From positions 1 through 64,000 of the forward strand of contig NZ_NISJ01000006.1 of NCBI RefSeq assembly GCF_002205635.1: a stretch of 64,000 nt of DNA, given 5' to 3'. Each line of letters begins with the position of its first letter. Positions within the stretch are counted from its first letter, which is position 1. The notes beneath the pieces are model-generated. The model made no database searches, was not told where the DNA came from, and saw only the letters and a program-made list of their open reading frames with translations. Positions 18,706 to 28,247 of the stretch are shown here, piece after piece. The position numbers were made by a program, and so were the translations under genes. Source of the stretch: Sphingopyxis witflariensis. Its GTDB lineage: Bacteria; Pseudomonadota; Alphaproteobacteria; Sphingomonadales; Sphingomonadaceae.

Positions 18706-19149
18706 ATGAAGCGAATCAAGATATTGGTAGCAGTCGGTATCGCAGCCATGGCGGTTGCGACGCCGACTTTGGCGAAGAAAAAGGACGTCGCCCACGTCAT
18801 GGTCAATGAGGAAATGGGCGTGCCCGTCTTCCCCCATGACATCACTGACAAGCCGTATAAAATTGTCGGCGTGGTCACCGCGGGCGTTCGCAAGGCGACG
18901 ATTTTCAGCAAGGAGCCGTCGCAGAAGAAAATCTATGACGAGATTTGGGAACGCGGCGAAAAGCTGGGCGCCGATGCCGTGATCGGCGCGAAATATGGTG
19001 ACAGCCATGTTACGGCGCTTAGCTGGGGCAACACCAAGGCTGGCGGCGTCGCGGTCAAATTCCTGACCGCCGAAGAGATTGCTGCTGGAGCCAAGGGCGA
19101 TACGCTCGAGGGCTTCGACCCCGCAGCCTGGACCGGCAAGACGAAATAG
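18706..19149 (+). CDS. Exported protein with a YbjQ-like fold (heavy-metal-binding-domain family), tentative
   Basis: The 147-residue protein has a signal peptide ending near TLAKK (residue 23). The mature part has VGVVTAGVRKATIF, an amphipathic stretch and EKLGADAVIGAKYG. That order resembles the YbjQ/UPF0145 domain, where LGADAVIGV is the hallmark. Those proteins are often cytoplasmic, so a secreted version is somewhat unusual. The start has GGGGGAG 6-12 nt upstream. A strong hairpin terminator follows at 19187. The function of the family is not firmly known. Confidence 0.7.
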   Translation: MKRIKILVAVGIAAMAVATPTLAKKKDVAHVMVNEEMGVPVFPHDITDKPYKIVGVVTAGVRKATIFSKEPSQKKIYDEIWERGEKLGADAVIGAKYGDSHVTALSWGNTKAGGVAVKFLTAEEIAAGAKGDTLEGFDPAAWTGKTK

Positions 19150-19186
19150 GAACGCGCGGCTCCGGCCGGACTATCGTGAAATACAG

Positions 19187-19218
19187 AAAAGGGGAGCGGC
19201 GCCGCCGTTCCCCTTTTT
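19187..19218. terminator. Bidirectional intrinsic terminator
   Basis: The 14-bp stem AAAAGGGGAGCGGC pairs with GCCGTTCCCCTTTT (one G-T pair) around a GCC loop, flanked by A-run and T-run. It sits between the converging YbjQ-like and cobT genes and can serve both. Confidence 0.85.
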
Positions 19219-19228
19219 GCCGTCCGGT

Positions 19229-21052
19229 TCAGTCGATGTCGAACAGGCTCGCCAGCTGCTCGACCATCGTGCCGCCCAATTGTTCGGCGTCCATGATCGT
19301 CACCGCGCGGCTGTAATAACGCGTCACATCATGGCCGATGCCGATCGCGCACAGCTCGACGGGTGAGCGATTCTCGATCCATTCGATCACCTGGCGCAGA
19401 TGCTGGTCGAGGTAGGCGCCATGATTGACCGACAATGTGCTGTCGTCGACCGGTGCGCCGTCCGAAATCACCATCAGGATGCGGCGTTCCTCGGGGCGGC
19501 CGATGATGCGGCTGTGCGCCCATGTCAGCGCCTCGCCGTCGATATTTTCCTTGAGCAGCCCTTCGCGCATCATCAGGCCGAGCGACTTGCGCGCGCGGCG
19601 ATAGGGCTCGTCGGCGGGCTTGTAGATGATGTGGCGCAAGTCGTTGAGGCGGCCGGGATGCGCCGGGCGTCCCGCCGCGAGCCAGTCTTCGCGGCTCTGC
19701 CCGCCCTTCCACGTCCGCGTCGTGAAGCCGAGGATTTCGGTCTTCACGCCGCAACGTTCGAGCGTGCGCGCGAGAATGTCGGCGCTGATCGCGGCGATGC
19801 TGATCGGCCGCCCGCGCATCGAGCCGCTATTGTCGATCAGCAGCGTGACGACGGTATCGCGAAAATCGGTATCGCGCTCGACCTTGTATGACAGCGACTG
19901 GCCGGGCGAGACGATCACGCGCGCGAGGCGTGCGGCGTCGAGCTGGCCTTCCTCCTGATCGAAATCCCATGCGCGGTTCTGCTGCGCCATCAGGCGGCGC
20001 TGAAGGCGGTTGGCGAGCTTGGTCACCGCGCCCTGCAGATGCGCCATCTGCTGGTCGAGATAGGCGCGCAGCCGCGTCAGTTCGTCGGCGTCGCACAGCT
20101 CGGTCGCGAGGATGATCTCGTCATGCTTTTCGGTGAAGCGCAGATAGTTGAAATCGGGAACATCGGTGGGCAGGCGGTTGGGACGCACGGGCAACATGCC
20201 CTCATCGCCTTCGCCGCCCATTTCGGGCTCGCCGTCGGCATCCATTTCCTGCGCGTCGGGGTCGCTGTCGCCGTCGTCTGCCTGATCGCCGGCCATTTCG
20301 GCGCGGGCGTCGACTTGGCTTTCACCGGCGCCGCCGTCCTCGCTATCCTGTTCTTCCTGGCTTTCCTCGGCCTCCGATTCATCCTCGTCGCCGCCGTCCT
20401 CGCTGCCCTGTTCCATCGGCTCGTCGCTCTGGATCAGGTCGAGGTGACGCAGCGCGAGCTTCGCGGTCTCGGCGAAGGCGGCCTGATCGTCGAGCAGCAT
20501 CGACAGCGCGGTGATGTCGCCGCCCGCATCTTTCGCGATCCATTCGCGCACCAGCGACAGGCCGGTTTCGGTGCCTTGCGGCGGCGTGTCGCCGGTCAGC
20601 GCTTCGCGCAGCATCAGCTCGAGCGCGCTTGAAATCGGCACATCGTCGCGGTTCTGCGCGCGGCTGATCGGGTCGCTGCGCATCCGCATCGTGAGGCTGG
20701 CCGACAGGTTGCTGCGCATCCCGTCCATGTGACGCGCGCCCAGCGCCTCGATCCGCGCGCGCTCCATCGCGTCGAACGCGGCGGCGGCGAGCGGTTCGGA
20801 CGGGCGCGCCGCAGCGTGCAATTTCTCGCTGTGATGCTTCATCCGCAGCGCATAGCCATCGGCAAAGCCGCGCGCTTCGGCGACCTGATCGGCGGGCAGG
20901 GTGCGCGACGGCGTCGGAACCTTGATCGCCTTGCCGATCTGCGCGGGCGCGTCGGCGGTGAAGCCGACCTCGACCTCGGCATCGCGCGTCACCGCACGCG
21001 CCACGCTCGACAGCGCGGCCTTGAAGTCGTCGAGAGGAGAAGAAGCGGACAT
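19229..21052 (-). CDS. cobT: Aerobic cobaltochelatase subunit CobT
   Basis: The 607-residue protein has the N-terminal CobT domain ([17 protein letters not shown] onward). A long Asp/Glu-rich linker lies at roughly 210-285, and a C-terminal von Willebrand A domain has the MIDAS motif DNSGSMRG near 407. With CobS it forms the AAA+ chaperone that drives cobalt insertion by CobN. The ATG at 21052 is chosen because family homology starts there; the upstream open frame is antisense to the IS30 transposase. cobS lies at 24835-25824 on the same strand, but an IS30 element and three genes are now in between. No cobN is present in the window. Confidence 0.93.
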   Translation of the reverse strand: MSASSPLDDFKAALSSVARAVTRDAEVEVGFTADAPAQIGKAIKVPTPSRTLPADQVAEARGFADGYALRMKHHSEKLHAAARPSEPLAAAAFDAMERARIEALGARHMDGMRSNLSASLTMRMRSDPISRAQNRDDVPISSALELMLREALTGDTPPQGTETGLSLVREWIAKDAGGDITALSMLLDDQAAFAETAKLALRHLDLIQSDEPMEQGSEDGGDEDESEAEESQEEQDSEDGGAGESQVDARAEMAGDQADDGDSDPDAQEMDADGEPEMGGEGDEGMLPVRPNRLPTDVPDFNYLRFTEKHDEIILATELCDADELTRLRAYLDQQMAHLQGAVTKLANRLQRRLMAQQNRAWDFDQEEGQLDAARLARVIVSPGQSLSYKVERDTDFRDTVVTLLIDNSGSMRGRPISIAAISADILARTLERCGVKTEILGFTTRTWKGGQSREDWLAAGRPAHPGRLNDLRHIIYKPADEPYRRARKSLGLMMREGLLKENIDGEALTWAHSRIIGRPEERRILMVISDGAPVDDSTLSVNHGAYLDQHLRQVIEWIENRSPVELCAIGIGHDVTRYYSRAVTIMDAEQLGGTMVEQLASLFDID

Positions 21053-21115
21053 GGAATCGGCTCTAACCAGCTTTTGCCGTTGAAGGAAGATAGGGAGGAA
21101 CGACTTTTCCTCTTC

Positions 21116-21140
21116 GTCACCCCGGACTTGATCCGGGTGT
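21116..21140 (+). repeat. CCCCGGACTTGATCCGGG repeat, left of the IS30 element
   Basis: The palindromic repeat GTCACCCCGGACTTGATCC, continuing GGG, is broken off at the IS30 left end. Full versions of the repeat at 49498 and 50169 continue GGTCCAT. Confidence 0.75.
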
Positions 21141-22112
21141 GGATTCACATTTGAAGTGCAACGTGCGGAAGGTTTCGGCTGGGGTTTTGAATCCGAGGCA
21201 TTTTCTGGGTGTGTTGTTGTAGTTTGCGATGATGGCGTCGATGGCTTTGGCTGACAAGTCGTCGAGGTTGGTTTTTCGGGGCAGGTTGCGGCGCAGCCTG
21301 CCGATGGCGTTTTCGACACCGCCTTTCTGCCATGGAGCGTGCGGATCGCAGAAGTAGGCGTTGAGGCCGAGCTGCTGTTCGATGCGGTGATGGCGGGTAA
21401 ATTCGGTGCCATTGTCGAAGGTGATCGAGCGTCGCAGCGCGGCTGGCAGGGGTCTCAGCATCCCGACGAGCGCGTCGGCGACGGGATCGGCCTTGAGGCT
21501 GGCCTGACGCAGGGCGATGGCGATCCGCGAGTGGCGTTCATGGGCGATCAGGATCGCCTGTCCCGAAGTGGAGAAGAGCATGGCATCGGCCTCCCAATGG
21601 CCTGCCTGCTTGCGGGTGGCGATGCTGTCGGGGCGGTCGTGGACCGAGAGACGGTCGGTATAGCGCGGCCAGCCGCCCTTGGTGCGCCAGCCGCGCTTGT
21701 ACTTGGCGCGCGGGAGGTAGAAGCGCCAGCGCCGGTCGTTGGTGCGTTTGAGCTGGGCATAGACGAAGCGGTAGATGGTCTCATGGCTGATGACCTGATG
21801 GCCTTGTTCATGGGCCAGACGCCCCGCCACCTGCTCAGGCGACCAGCCCTGCGCGAGCCGGTCGAGCACTTGTTCACGCAAGGCATCGTCACGCTCGAGC
21901 CGCGTCCCGGTCCAGCGCCGAGCATCGGCCTGCGCCTGCGCATAGGCAGGCTGGTAACCGACCTTGGCTCCACAGTTGCGCTTCAACTCGCGCGCGATGG
22001 TCGACGGCTGGCGATCCAGAGCTGTAGCGATCTGCCGGATCGATTGCTCGTCTTCATAAAGACGGGCAATCGAACAGCGCTCCTCAATCGATAACTGACG
22101 GTATCTCGACAT
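21117..22112 (-). CDS. IS30-family transposase
   Basis: The 331-residue DDE transposase has an N-terminal helix-turn-helix ([20 protein letters not shown], 24-43). The catalytic core includes GHWEADAML (Asp176), TFDNGTEF (Asp233) and [13 protein letters not shown] (Glu268). It looks intact and full length. The frame runs through the left inverted repeat: the last seven codons (TPGSSPG) and the TGA are supplied by the neighbouring palindromic repeat, not by the element. The protein's natural end is therefore target-dependent. Confidence 0.95.
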   Translation of the reverse strand: MSRYRQLSIEERCSIARLYEDEQSIRQIATALDRQPSTIARELKRNCGAKVGYQPAYAQAQADARRWTGTRLERDDALREQVLDRLAQGWSPEQVAGRLAHEQGHQVISHETIYRFVYAQLKRTNDRRWRFYLPRAKYKRGWRTKGGWPRYTDRLSVHDRPDSIATRKQAGHWEADAMLFSTSGQAILIAHERHSRIAIALRQASLKADPVADALVGMLRPLPAALRRSITFDNGTEFTRHHRIEQQLGLNAYFCDPHAPWQKGGVENAIGRLRRNLPRKTNLDDLSAKAIDAIIANYNNTPRKCLGFKTPAETFRTLHFKCESTPGSSPG

Positions 22113-22153
22113 GGCAACACCTGTGTGAGGTGTTGCACTTCGTTTGTGAACTC
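21141..22153 (-). mobile_element. IS30-family insertion sequence
   Basis: The element has imperfect 22-bp terminal inverted repeats: GGATTCACATTTGAAGTGC at 21141 and, on the other strand from 22153, GAGTTCACAAACGAAGTGC. Together they match at about 17 of 22 positions. It holds one transposase gene. Both flanks are halves of the CCCCGGACTTGATCC palindromic repeat, consistent with IS30 preference for palindromic targets. Exact ends and target duplication (2-3 bp in this family) cannot be fixed by eye. Confidence 0.85.
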
Positions 22154-22176
22154 AGGGGGGGCTATTGCTGCGGCTG

Positions 22177-22208
22177 GTCATGGACCCCGGATCAAGTCCG
22201 GGCTGACG
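22177..22208 (-). repeat. CCCCGGATCAAGTCCGGG repeat, right of the IS30 element
   Basis: This is an inverted copy of the repeat at 21116, with core ACCCCGGATCAAGTCCGGG. Together the two lie on either side of the IS30 element as a split or paired palindrome. Confidence 0.75.
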
Positions 22209-22210
22209 AT

Positions 22211-22223
22211 GGGGGGGGGGGGG
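22211..22223. repeat. Poly-G tract of 13
   Basis: Thirteen consecutive G residues are followed by A and five more G, 80-116 nt upstream of the MFS start codon. Such tracts slip during replication and sequencing, so the length is uncertain. Confidence 0.7.
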
Positions 22224-22326
22224 AGGGGGTGCGAAGGGCGTGTAGGCCAGGCCATCGCTATGCTCGCTTGACCCGGCGCGAGGCCAAGGGCATCCGCAGC
22301 CCATGGCCTCCCCCACAATCTCCCCC

Positions 22327-23520
22327 ATGAAAAAGCCCTGGATCGTCATCCTCTGCGCGGCGCTCATCGTCACGCTGGCGATGGGGGTCCGCCAGTCGTT
22401 CGGCCTGTTCCTGCCGCAGATGAGCGTCGATATCGGGATCAGCCGGTCGGACTTCGGCCTCGCGATGGCGCTGCAAAACCTGCTGTTCGGGCTGGTCCAG
22501 CCCTTCGTCGGCGCGCTTGCCGACAAGCATGGCGCGGGGCGCGTCGTGCTCGGCGGCGCGCTGCTTTATGCGGTCGGGCTGATCGGTGCCGCGCTCGCGA
22601 CCGAAGCGATCGGGCTGCATATCAGCTTCGGCTTGCTGATCGGCATGGCGCAATCGGCGACGACCTTCGTCGTCGTGCTCGGCGCTGTCGGCCGGGTGGT
22701 GAGCCCCGAAAAGCGCAGCAGCGCCTTTGGCATGGTCACCGCGGGCGGGTCGCTCGGGCAATTTCTCGTCGTGCCGCTGGCGTCGCGGTTGCTCGGCGAC
22801 CTCGGCTATCATGAGACTTTGTGGATCATGGCGGCGATGGTCGCGCTCTGCGGCCTTCTTGCGATCGGCGTTGCAGGGCGGACCGACGGGCCGGGTCTGA
22901 GTGCCGAGGTCGATCAGACCGCGCGCGAGGCGCTGCGCGAGGCCGCGGTGCATCGCGGCTTCTGGCTGCTCAACGCGGGCTTTTTCGTCTGCGGCTTCCA
23001 CATCGCCTTCATCGCGACGCATCTGCCCGCCTATCTCGACGACAAGGGGCTCGGGATTGAAATCGGCGCGCAGGTTCTGGCGCTGGTCGGGCTGTTCAAC
23101 ATCCTCGGCTCCTATGCTTTCGGCCGCGCGGGCGATGTTCTGCGCCAGAAATATGTGCTGTCGGGGCTCTATGTCGCGCGCTCGGCGGTGATCGCGCTGT
23201 TCCTCTTCCTGCCGCTCAACCACGCGAGCGCGCTGGTGTTTGCGGGCGCAATGGGTTTCCTGTGGCTCGGCACCGTGCCGCTGACCAGCGGCATCGTCGG
23301 GCGCATCTTTGGCATCCGCTATCTCTCGATGCTCTATGGCATCGTGTTTCTGAGCCATCAGCTCGGCAGCTTTTTCGGCGCGTGGATGGCGGGGCTGATC
23401 TTCGACGCGACCGGCAGCTATAATATCGCATGGGGCTTTTCGATCGCGCTCGGACTGTTCGCCGGGCTCGTCCACCTGCCGATCGCCGACGGTCCGGTCA
23501 AACGGCTGCAAGCGGCATGA
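22327..23520 (+). CDS. MFS transporter (monocarboxylate / oxalate-formate antiporter-like)
   Basis: A 12-helix major facilitator protein of 397 residues has an N-terminal RQSFGLFLPQMSVDIGIS signature common in MFS carriers annotated as monocarboxylate or oxalate/formate transporters. It also has ALADKHGAGRVV between helices 2 and 3. Start is uncertain: ATG at 22327 (KKPWIVILC) or at 22303, eight codons upstream. It overlaps the following 44-codon gene by ATGA. Directly upstream lie a poly-G tract and the IS30 element, so its promoter may be disturbed or supplied by the IS. Substrate unknown. Confidence 0.88.
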   Translation: MKKPWIVILCAALIVTLAMGVRQSFGLFLPQMSVDIGISRSDFGLAMALQNLLFGLVQPFVGALADKHGAGRVVLGGALLYAVGLIGAALATEAIGLHISFGLLIGMAQSATTFVVVLGAVGRVVSPEKRSSAFGMVTAGGSLGQFLVVPLASRLLGDLGYHETLWIMAAMVALCGLLAIGVAGRTDGPGLSAEVDQTAREALREAAVHRGFWLLNAGFFVCGFHIAFIATHLPAYLDDKGLGIEIGAQVLALVGLFNILGSYAFGRAGDVLRQKYVLSGLYVARSAVIALFLFLPLNHASALVFAGAMGFLWLGTVPLTSGIVGRIFGIRYLSMLYGIVFLSHQLGSFFGAWMAGLIFDATGSYNIAWGFSIALGLFAGLVHLPIADGPVKRLQAA

Positions 23521-23651
23521 AGATTGCGCGGCAGGATTGGGTGGCGCTCGGGCTGTTCGCGGTCATTGCGACCGGCGGCCTGTGGCTGTGGAGCGGCGAG
23601 GGGCTTGTGATCTGGCTCACCGACGTTGCGGTCATGTGCGGCTTCGGCTAG
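23517..23651 (+). CDS. Small single-pass membrane protein coupled to the MFS gene
   Basis: A 44-residue product (MKIARQDWVALGLFAVIATG at the N-terminus) has one or two hydrophobic segments, at 9-24 and 28-41. Its ATG overlaps the MFS stop codon as ATGA, typical of translational coupling, and its stop shares CTAG with the convergent hydrolase gene. It may be a small partner of the transporter; no family recognised. Confidence 0.55.
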   Translation: MKIARQDWVALGLFAVIATGGLWLWSGEGLVIWLTDVAVMCGFG

Positions 23652-24838
23652 GGTTGCTCCGCCGTCGGCACGCGGTTGCAGATCGCATCGTCGCCATCCT
23701 TGGGAACCGCGGGATCGGGAAGCAGCCGAAAGACATAAGCGAGGTGCGTCGTGACACGCTCGGGCCGCGTTTTTTTGTCCGCGACGACGTCAACGAAATC
23801 GCGGCATGCGACCGCGCTGCGCAGGAAATTGCTGTGTCCCGTCGAGGTGCGCGATACGTCGGTGGTATCGATCACGGTCATGCCCGAGATGGCGACGGGA
23901 TAGCAGCGCGCGGGAAGCCCCTTGGCCTGAAGGTCCGCCGCCTCGAACGGATCGAAGCAATAGGGTGAGCCAAGGCGCGGATAGCCGTGGAGCGCGCGCG
24001 AGGCGGCGAGCGCCTTATCCTTCAGCGATACGTAAACGCTGATCCGCCGACCGCGCGCTACGCGCGCGGGGGCCAGGACGTCACCGGCAATGTCGCGCTC
24101 GAATGTCTCGCGGTCGATATCGGGCGAGGCGAGGATGATGTTCGAAATATTGCTGCTGTCGGCGGTCGCCGACGCCCGGTCGACATAGGCGATCGCGGGC
24201 ACGACCAGTCGCGCGCCCAGCGAATGAGACACGATGACGATTTCCTTGACCCATGTGCGTTCGGCCAGTGTCTTCAGGAAATCGCGGAAATTGCGGACGT
24301 CGTGATACATGTTGGTCTCGTCGACCGCATAGCCCAATATCTCACCCTGTGACGGCCAGCTATATTCGATCACCGGCCCGTCGAAGCCGGTCATGCGCTG
24401 GATCTGCGCCGCATCCTTCGACGTCGTCTCGAACGTCTCGCGATAGCCATGGATGTAAAGCAGCACGCGGCCCTGTTTGCGGTCGGTCTCGGCCTGCAGC
24501 GCGCGCCACCAGTCGGCCGAATCCTGAAACGCCATTGGCGTGCGCAATGCCTTGTCACGCCCGACCTTGACCTCGACCGGCGCGGCAAAGCGGCCATAGC
24601 GCATCCGGTCACCGCGATGGCGCAGCAGGCGGATATCGTCGGTGCGGCAGTCGGGCAGGCGGCTCGTCGCGAAGAACAAAGGCAGCGCCGCGCCATCGAC
24701 CGCCGCGCCCGGCTGCGCGGTGCAGCGCGGGTCGGCGACATAGTCGGCGTGGCGAATTTTGCCATATTCAACCGGCGTGATGCAGCCGGACAGCGCCAGT
24801 GCGGCACACGCCACCGCGAGGTGGCGCGCGGCGATCAC
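23648..24838 (-). CDS. Lipoprotein alpha/beta hydrolase (DUF900 type)
   Basis: The 396-residue protein has a lipoprotein signal (LALSGC, Cys19) and a DUF900 alpha/beta-hydrolase domain. Visible are FFATSR (55-60), YIHGYRETF (128-136), YSWPSQG (159-165) and the nucleophile elbow SHSLG with Ser206. A His near the C-terminus (TGHSNF) may complete the triad. Its start overlaps the cobS stop by 4 bp, so it is read with cobS, although a functional link is not obvious. It probably acts as an envelope-anchored esterase. Confidence 0.82.
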   Translation of the reverse strand: MIAARHLAVACAALALSGCITPVEYGKIRHADYVADPRCTAQPGAAVDGAALPLFFATSRLPDCRTDDIRLLRHRGDRMRYGRFAAPVEVKVGRDKALRTPMAFQDSADWWRALQAETDRKQGRVLLYIHGYRETFETTSKDAAQIQRMTGFDGPVIEYSWPSQGEILGYAVDETNMYHDVRNFRDFLKTLAERTWVKEIVIVSHSLGARLVVPAIAYVDRASATADSSNISNIILASPDIDRETFERDIAGDVLAPARVARGRRISVYVSLKDKALAASRALHGYPRLGSPYCFDPFEAADLQAKGLPARCYPVAISGMTVIDTTDVSRTSTGHSNFLRSAVACRDFVDVVADKKTRPERVTTHLAYVFRLLPDPAVPKDGDDAICNRVPTAEQP

Positions 24839-25824
24839 TTCGCGACCACGCTTTCGGGCAGATCCTCGCCGAATACGCGCTGATAATATTCGGCGACGAT
24901 CATCCGCTCGGCCTCATCGCATTTGTTGAGGAAGGTCAGGCGGAATGCGAAGCCGATGCTGTTGAAGATCGCCGTATTCTGCGCCCAGCTGATCACCGTG
25001 CGCGGCGACATCACGGTCGAGATATCGCCGTTGATGAAGCCCTGACGCGTCAGATCGGCGACCTTCACCATATTCGCGACTGTGGCGTCGTCGGTGCCGG
25101 GGACCTTGGCGAGGATGATCGCGCTTTCGGTCGCGGCGGGCAGATAGTTGAGCGTGACGACGATGTTCCAGCGGTCCATCTGGCCCTGGTTGATCTGTTG
25201 CGTGCCGTGATACAGCCCGCTCGTGTCGCCGAGACCCACGGTGTTCGCGGTCGCGAACAGGCGGAAATGCGGGTTCGGGCGGATGACGCGATTCTGGTCG
25301 AGCAGGGTCAGCTTGCCCTCGGCCTCCAGCACGCGCTGGATCACGAACATCACGTCGGGGCGGCCCGCGTCATATTCGTCGAAGACGAGCGCGGTCGGGG
25401 TCTGCAATGCCCAGGGGAGCAGGCCTTCGCGGAACTCGGTGACCTGCTGGCCGTCCTTGAGCACGATCGCATCGCGGCCGACCAGGTCGATACGGCTGAT
25501 ATGGGCATCGAGGTTGACGCGGATGCACGGCCATTTCAGGCGCGCTGCAATCTGTTCGATATGGGTCGACTTGCCCGTGCCATGATAGCCCTGCACCATC
25601 ACGCGGCGGTTGTGCTTGAAGCCCGCGAGGATCGCCAGCGTGGTGTCGCCGTCAAAGACATAGGCGGGATCGAGATCGGGGACGCGTTCGTCGGCTTCGC
25701 TGAATGCCGGCACCTTCATGTCGATATTGACGCCGAACACCTCGCGCGCATCGATTTCGGTATCGGGCGCCGAGAGGAGCGTCGAACCATGATGGTCGGG
25801 AAGGCTGTTCGGGATATCGGTCAT
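24835..25824 (-). CDS. cobS: Aerobic cobaltochelatase subunit CobS
   Basis: The 329-residue AAA+ ATPase has Walker A GYHGTGKS (79-86), Walker B ALVFDEYD (145-152) and a sensor-like [10 protein letters not shown]. CobS hexamers with CobT power cobalt insertion into hydrogenobyrinate diamide by CobN. It is the normal partner of cobT, which here lies 3.8 kb downstream beyond an inserted IS30 and the MFS/hydrolase genes. Confidence 0.95.
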   Translation of the reverse strand: MTDIPNSLPDHHGSTLLSAPDTEIDAREVFGVNIDMKVPAFSEADERVPDLDPAYVFDGDTTLAILAGFKHNRRVMVQGYHGTGKSTHIEQIAARLKWPCIRVNLDAHISRIDLVGRDAIVLKDGQQVTEFREGLLPWALQTPTALVFDEYDAGRPDVMFVIQRVLEAEGKLTLLDQNRVIRPNPHFRLFATANTVGLGDTSGLYHGTQQINQGQMDRWNIVVTLNYLPAATESAIILAKVPGTDDATVANMVKVADLTRQGFINGDISTVMSPRTVISWAQNTAIFNSIGFAFRLTFLNKCDEAERMIVAEYYQRVFGEDLPESVVAK

Positions 25825-25931
25825 GTCAAAGGCCCAACGAGAAATTCAGGGAGAGATTCGCCAGCACACCGGCGTATCGGCTAGCGCGGTATAGGCATGG
25901 GTTGCGGCTTGCAACGCCTTTTGCGGCGATT

Positions 25932-26369
25932 TTAGAGCAGATCGAGCGCCTTGAGGACCGCCGACTGGTCGTAATAGGGGCGTTCGCAGACGATCCTGTC
26001 GCTGCCCGGACCGAACTGAAAGCTCGCCGCCATGCGGATGCGGAACGCCTTGCCGGTCGGCTCGATCCGCCGCAGACCGATGTTGAGTGGCCCCAGATGC
26101 GTGCCGGTCAGCCAGAATTCGACCAGCACCGTATCGGTCGCGGCGTCGGCGGCGATCGCGATCACTTCATTGGCCTGATCGGGGAAGGGCGTGCGCGACG
26201 TGGTGAAATAGGACCGCACCGCCGCTTCGCCGTCGAAGATCGTGCCGGGACCGAGCAGTTCATATCTGGGGTGGGCGAAAGTTGCGAGAACGCCGTCCCA
26301 GTCCTGCGCGATCTCCAACGCCATATGGCGGCGAACCATTTCGATTCGGGCTGCATCAAGTTCGGTCAT
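25932..26369 (-). CDS. NTF2-like / SnoaL-type protein
   Basis: The 145-residue protein shows the cone-shaped NTF2-like pattern: an N-terminal helix (EMVRRHMALEIAQDWDGVLATF), FDGEAAVRSYF, then beta strands with VEFWLTGTHLGPL. Such domains act as small-molecule enzymes or binding proteins. It sits 107 bp upstream of cobS on the same strand and 27 bp after the J-domain gene. The role is unknown. Confidence 0.75.
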   Translation of the reverse strand: MTELDAARIEMVRRHMALEIAQDWDGVLATFAHPRYELLGPGTIFDGEAAVRSYFTTSRTPFPDQANEVIAIAADAATDTVLVEFWLTGTHLGPLNIGLRRIEPTGKAFRIRMAASFQFGPGSDRIVCERPYYDQSAVLKALDLL

Positions 26370-26396
26370 TGGCCCACTCCCTCAGGCGTGCATCCC

Positions 26397-27026
26397 CTAT
26401 GCGAACGCCTTGGTTTTGCGCAGCAGCTGATAGGCCGCAACCACCTCGTTCAACCGCGACTCATGGCTGCGATCGCCGCCATTGCGGTCGGGATGATAGC
26501 GCCGAACAAGCTCGCTGTATCGTTTTCGCAGCATCGCGCGGTCGGCGTCGACCGAAAGCTCCATCAACTGCATCGCGCGATGTTCCTCGCGGGTGAAACG
26601 GGGATCGGCGGCTTCGCGCCGCGCCTCGTCCATCCGCTGGCGAAAACGCGCACCCAGCGCGTCGATCGGGTCCTTGAAGTCGGCCCAGCGCGGCGGCAGG
26701 TCGGCGCTGCCCGCGGTGCGGAAGGTCCGGCTTTCTGTTTCCCAGCCCGCGGTCGGCGATTGCGCCGCGATGATCTGGTCGGCGCTCATGCCGCTGAAAT
26801 AATCATAGCCCGCGTTGAACTCGCGCACATGGTCGAGGCACAGCCAGCGATAGGCGGGCGGCCCGTCGGGCGAGCGCGTCGCCGACATGGGCGCGCGAAA
26901 TTCGCCCTGCTCGCGGCATCCGGGCGCGGCGCACCGATCTTCGCGCACGACGCGGCCATGAAAACGATTGGGACGAGCGGAGGAGGGCAAAAAGACGCTT
27001 TCGGGACGATGGGGAGCCCTTATCAT
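26397..27026 (-). CDS. J-domain co-chaperone of the CobS/BolA neighbourhood
   Basis: The 209-residue protein has a C-terminal J domain with the HPD triad at 178-180 (RYHPDRNGGD). An upstream segment has RFHGRVVRED, Cys32 and Cys37, and the pair WLCLDHV (Cys63, His66) that could bind zinc. Sphingomonads and rhizobia keep a similar protein beside cobS and a BolA gene. It should stimulate DnaK ATPase on a specific client. The start is unclear: the ATG at 27026 leaves only 28 bp to the divergent BolA-like gene, and a TTG at 26990 is an alternative. Confidence 0.85.
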   Translation of the reverse strand: MIRAPHRPESVFLPSSARPNRFHGRVVREDRCAAPGCREQGEFRAPMSATRSPDGPPAYRWLCLDHVREFNAGYDYFSGMSADQIIAAQSPTAGWETESRTFRTAGSADLPPRWADFKDPIDALGARFRQRMDEARREAADPRFTREEHRAMQLMELSVDADRAMLRKRYSELVRRYHPDRNGGDRSHESRLNEVVAAYQLLRKTKAFA

Positions 27027-27054
27027 TTGGCGATCGAACGCTTATGGTCAAGTC

Positions 27055-27333
27055 ATGACGATCAAAGGCCCTGTGCAAATCGAGATGGAAAGCCTGCTCA
27101 GCGCAGCCTTTCCCGACGCAAATTTCATCCTGAACAACGATAGCGCCAGCCATCATGGCCATATGGGCGACGACGGCAGCGGCGAGTCGCATTTCAGCCT
27201 GACCATTGAATGGGCGGGCTTTGCCGGCATGAACCGCGTCGCGCGTCAGCGCACCGTGAACAAGGCGCTCGGTGACCTGCCGGGGCAGCGCGTTCATGCG
27301 CTCGCCATCAAGGCCACCGCACCGGGCGAATGA
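27055..27333 (+). CDS. BolA/IbaG-family protein
   Basis: The 92-residue protein has the BolA fold: an N-terminal helix, the loop SASHHGH and then a second helix with HRV-like [12 protein letters not shown] and a final strand VHALAIKA. BolA proteins pair with monothiol glutaredoxins to hold Fe-S clusters and regulate iron homeostasis. The ATG at 27055 begins the family homology. It overlaps the Nudix gene by ATGA and is divergent from the J-domain gene. Confidence 0.88.
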   Translation: MTIKGPVQIEMESLLSAAFPDANFILNNDSASHHGHMGDDGSGESHFSLTIEWAGFAGMNRVARQRTVNKALGDLPGQRVHALAIKATAPGE

Positions 27334-27794
27334 GCGACCGGCCGAAACGTCCCGCTGCGCGTTTGCTGGTCACCGACCCGGCGGGACGCTTACTGATGTT
27401 CCGCTTTACTGCGGAAGGTCGCGCGCCTTTTTGGGTGACGCCGGGCGGCGCCGTCGATCCGGGTGAGAGTTTTGAGGCGGCGGCACGCCGCGAGCTTTAT
27501 GAAGAGACGGGCATCGAAGCCGATCCCGGGCCGGTGGTCGCGGTGCGGCACGTCCGCTTCGTCACGCTGCAAAATGTCGATGTCGACGCCGAAGAACGAT
27601 ATTTTTCGATCCGCGTCGATAGCGACGCGATCAGTTCCGATGGCCACACCGAATTGGAACAGAAAGTCATGCTGACGCACCGCTGGTGGTCCCCCGGCGA
27701 ATTGGAAGCGCAGGATGAAGCCTGGTTTCCGCGGGATGTAACGACGCTGTGGCAGGACATATTGGCGGGCGCGGGAGAAGACGATGATCGATAA
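27330..27794 (+). CDS. Nudix hydrolase
   Basis: The 154-residue protein has a complete Nudix box: Gly40, Glu46 five residues later, then REL and YEETG at 54-61 ([18 protein letters not shown]). It should hydrolyse a nucleoside diphosphate linked to another moiety; the substrate is unknown. It starts inside the BolA-like stop (ATGA) and overlaps the cupin gene by 11 bp, so the three genes form a coupled unit. Confidence 0.92.
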   Translation: MSDRPKRPAARLLVTDPAGRLLMFRFTAEGRAPFWVTPGGAVDPGESFEAAARRELYEETGIEADPGPVVAVRHVRFVTLQNVDVDAEERYFSIRVDSDAISSDGHTELEQKVMLTHRWWSPGELEAQDEAWFPRDVTTLWQDILAGAGEDDDR

Positions 27795-28152
27795 GGTGAA
27801 CCTTGCCGAAGCCTTTGCGAGCTTCGACGACCATTGGAACCCGCGCGTCGCGGGCGATATCAATGATTTTCAGGTCAAGCTGGTGAAGCTCGCCGGCAAG
27901 TTCGACTGGCATCATCACGAGCATGAAGACGAATTGTTCCTCGTCGTCGCGGGGCGGATGAAAATGGCTTTCCGCGACCGCGATGTGATCGTCGAGCCGG
28001 GGGAGTTCATCATCGTGCCCCACGGCACCGAACATTGCCCCGAGGCGCTGGAAGGCGAATGTCAGGTGCTGCTGCTCGAACCCAATTCGACGCTCAACAC
28101 GGGAAACGTCCGAACCGAAAAGACGCGCAGCGCGCTGGAACGGCTCGATTAG
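27784..28152 (+). CDS. Cupin-domain protein
   Basis: The 122-residue single cupin has metal-binding motif 1 as [16 protein letters not shown] (42-57) and motif 2 as [13 protein letters not shown] (72-84). It may be a small dioxygenase, isomerase or sensor. It is translationally coupled to the Nudix gene through an 11-bp overlap. The sequence alone does not define a substrate. Confidence 0.88.
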   Translation: MIDKVNLAEAFASFDDHWNPRVAGDINDFQVKLVKLAGKFDWHHHEHEDELFLVVAGRMKMAFRDRDVIVEPGEFIIVPHGTEHCPEALEGECQVLLLEPNSTLNTGNVRTEKTRSALERLD

Positions 28153-28247
28153 TCGCCCATTCGGCGAGTTCGGGGCGTTGGCCTCTTGCCAGCCGCCGCG
28201 ATCCCCGCCAACTTGGTTTCGAAAAGAAACCAATGGGAGCGGTGTCG

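Noticed and set aside
21053-21412. A 120-residue N-terminal extension of CobT
   Set aside because: It is encoded by the repeat and the IS30 3' region; CobT homology begins at the ATG at 21052.
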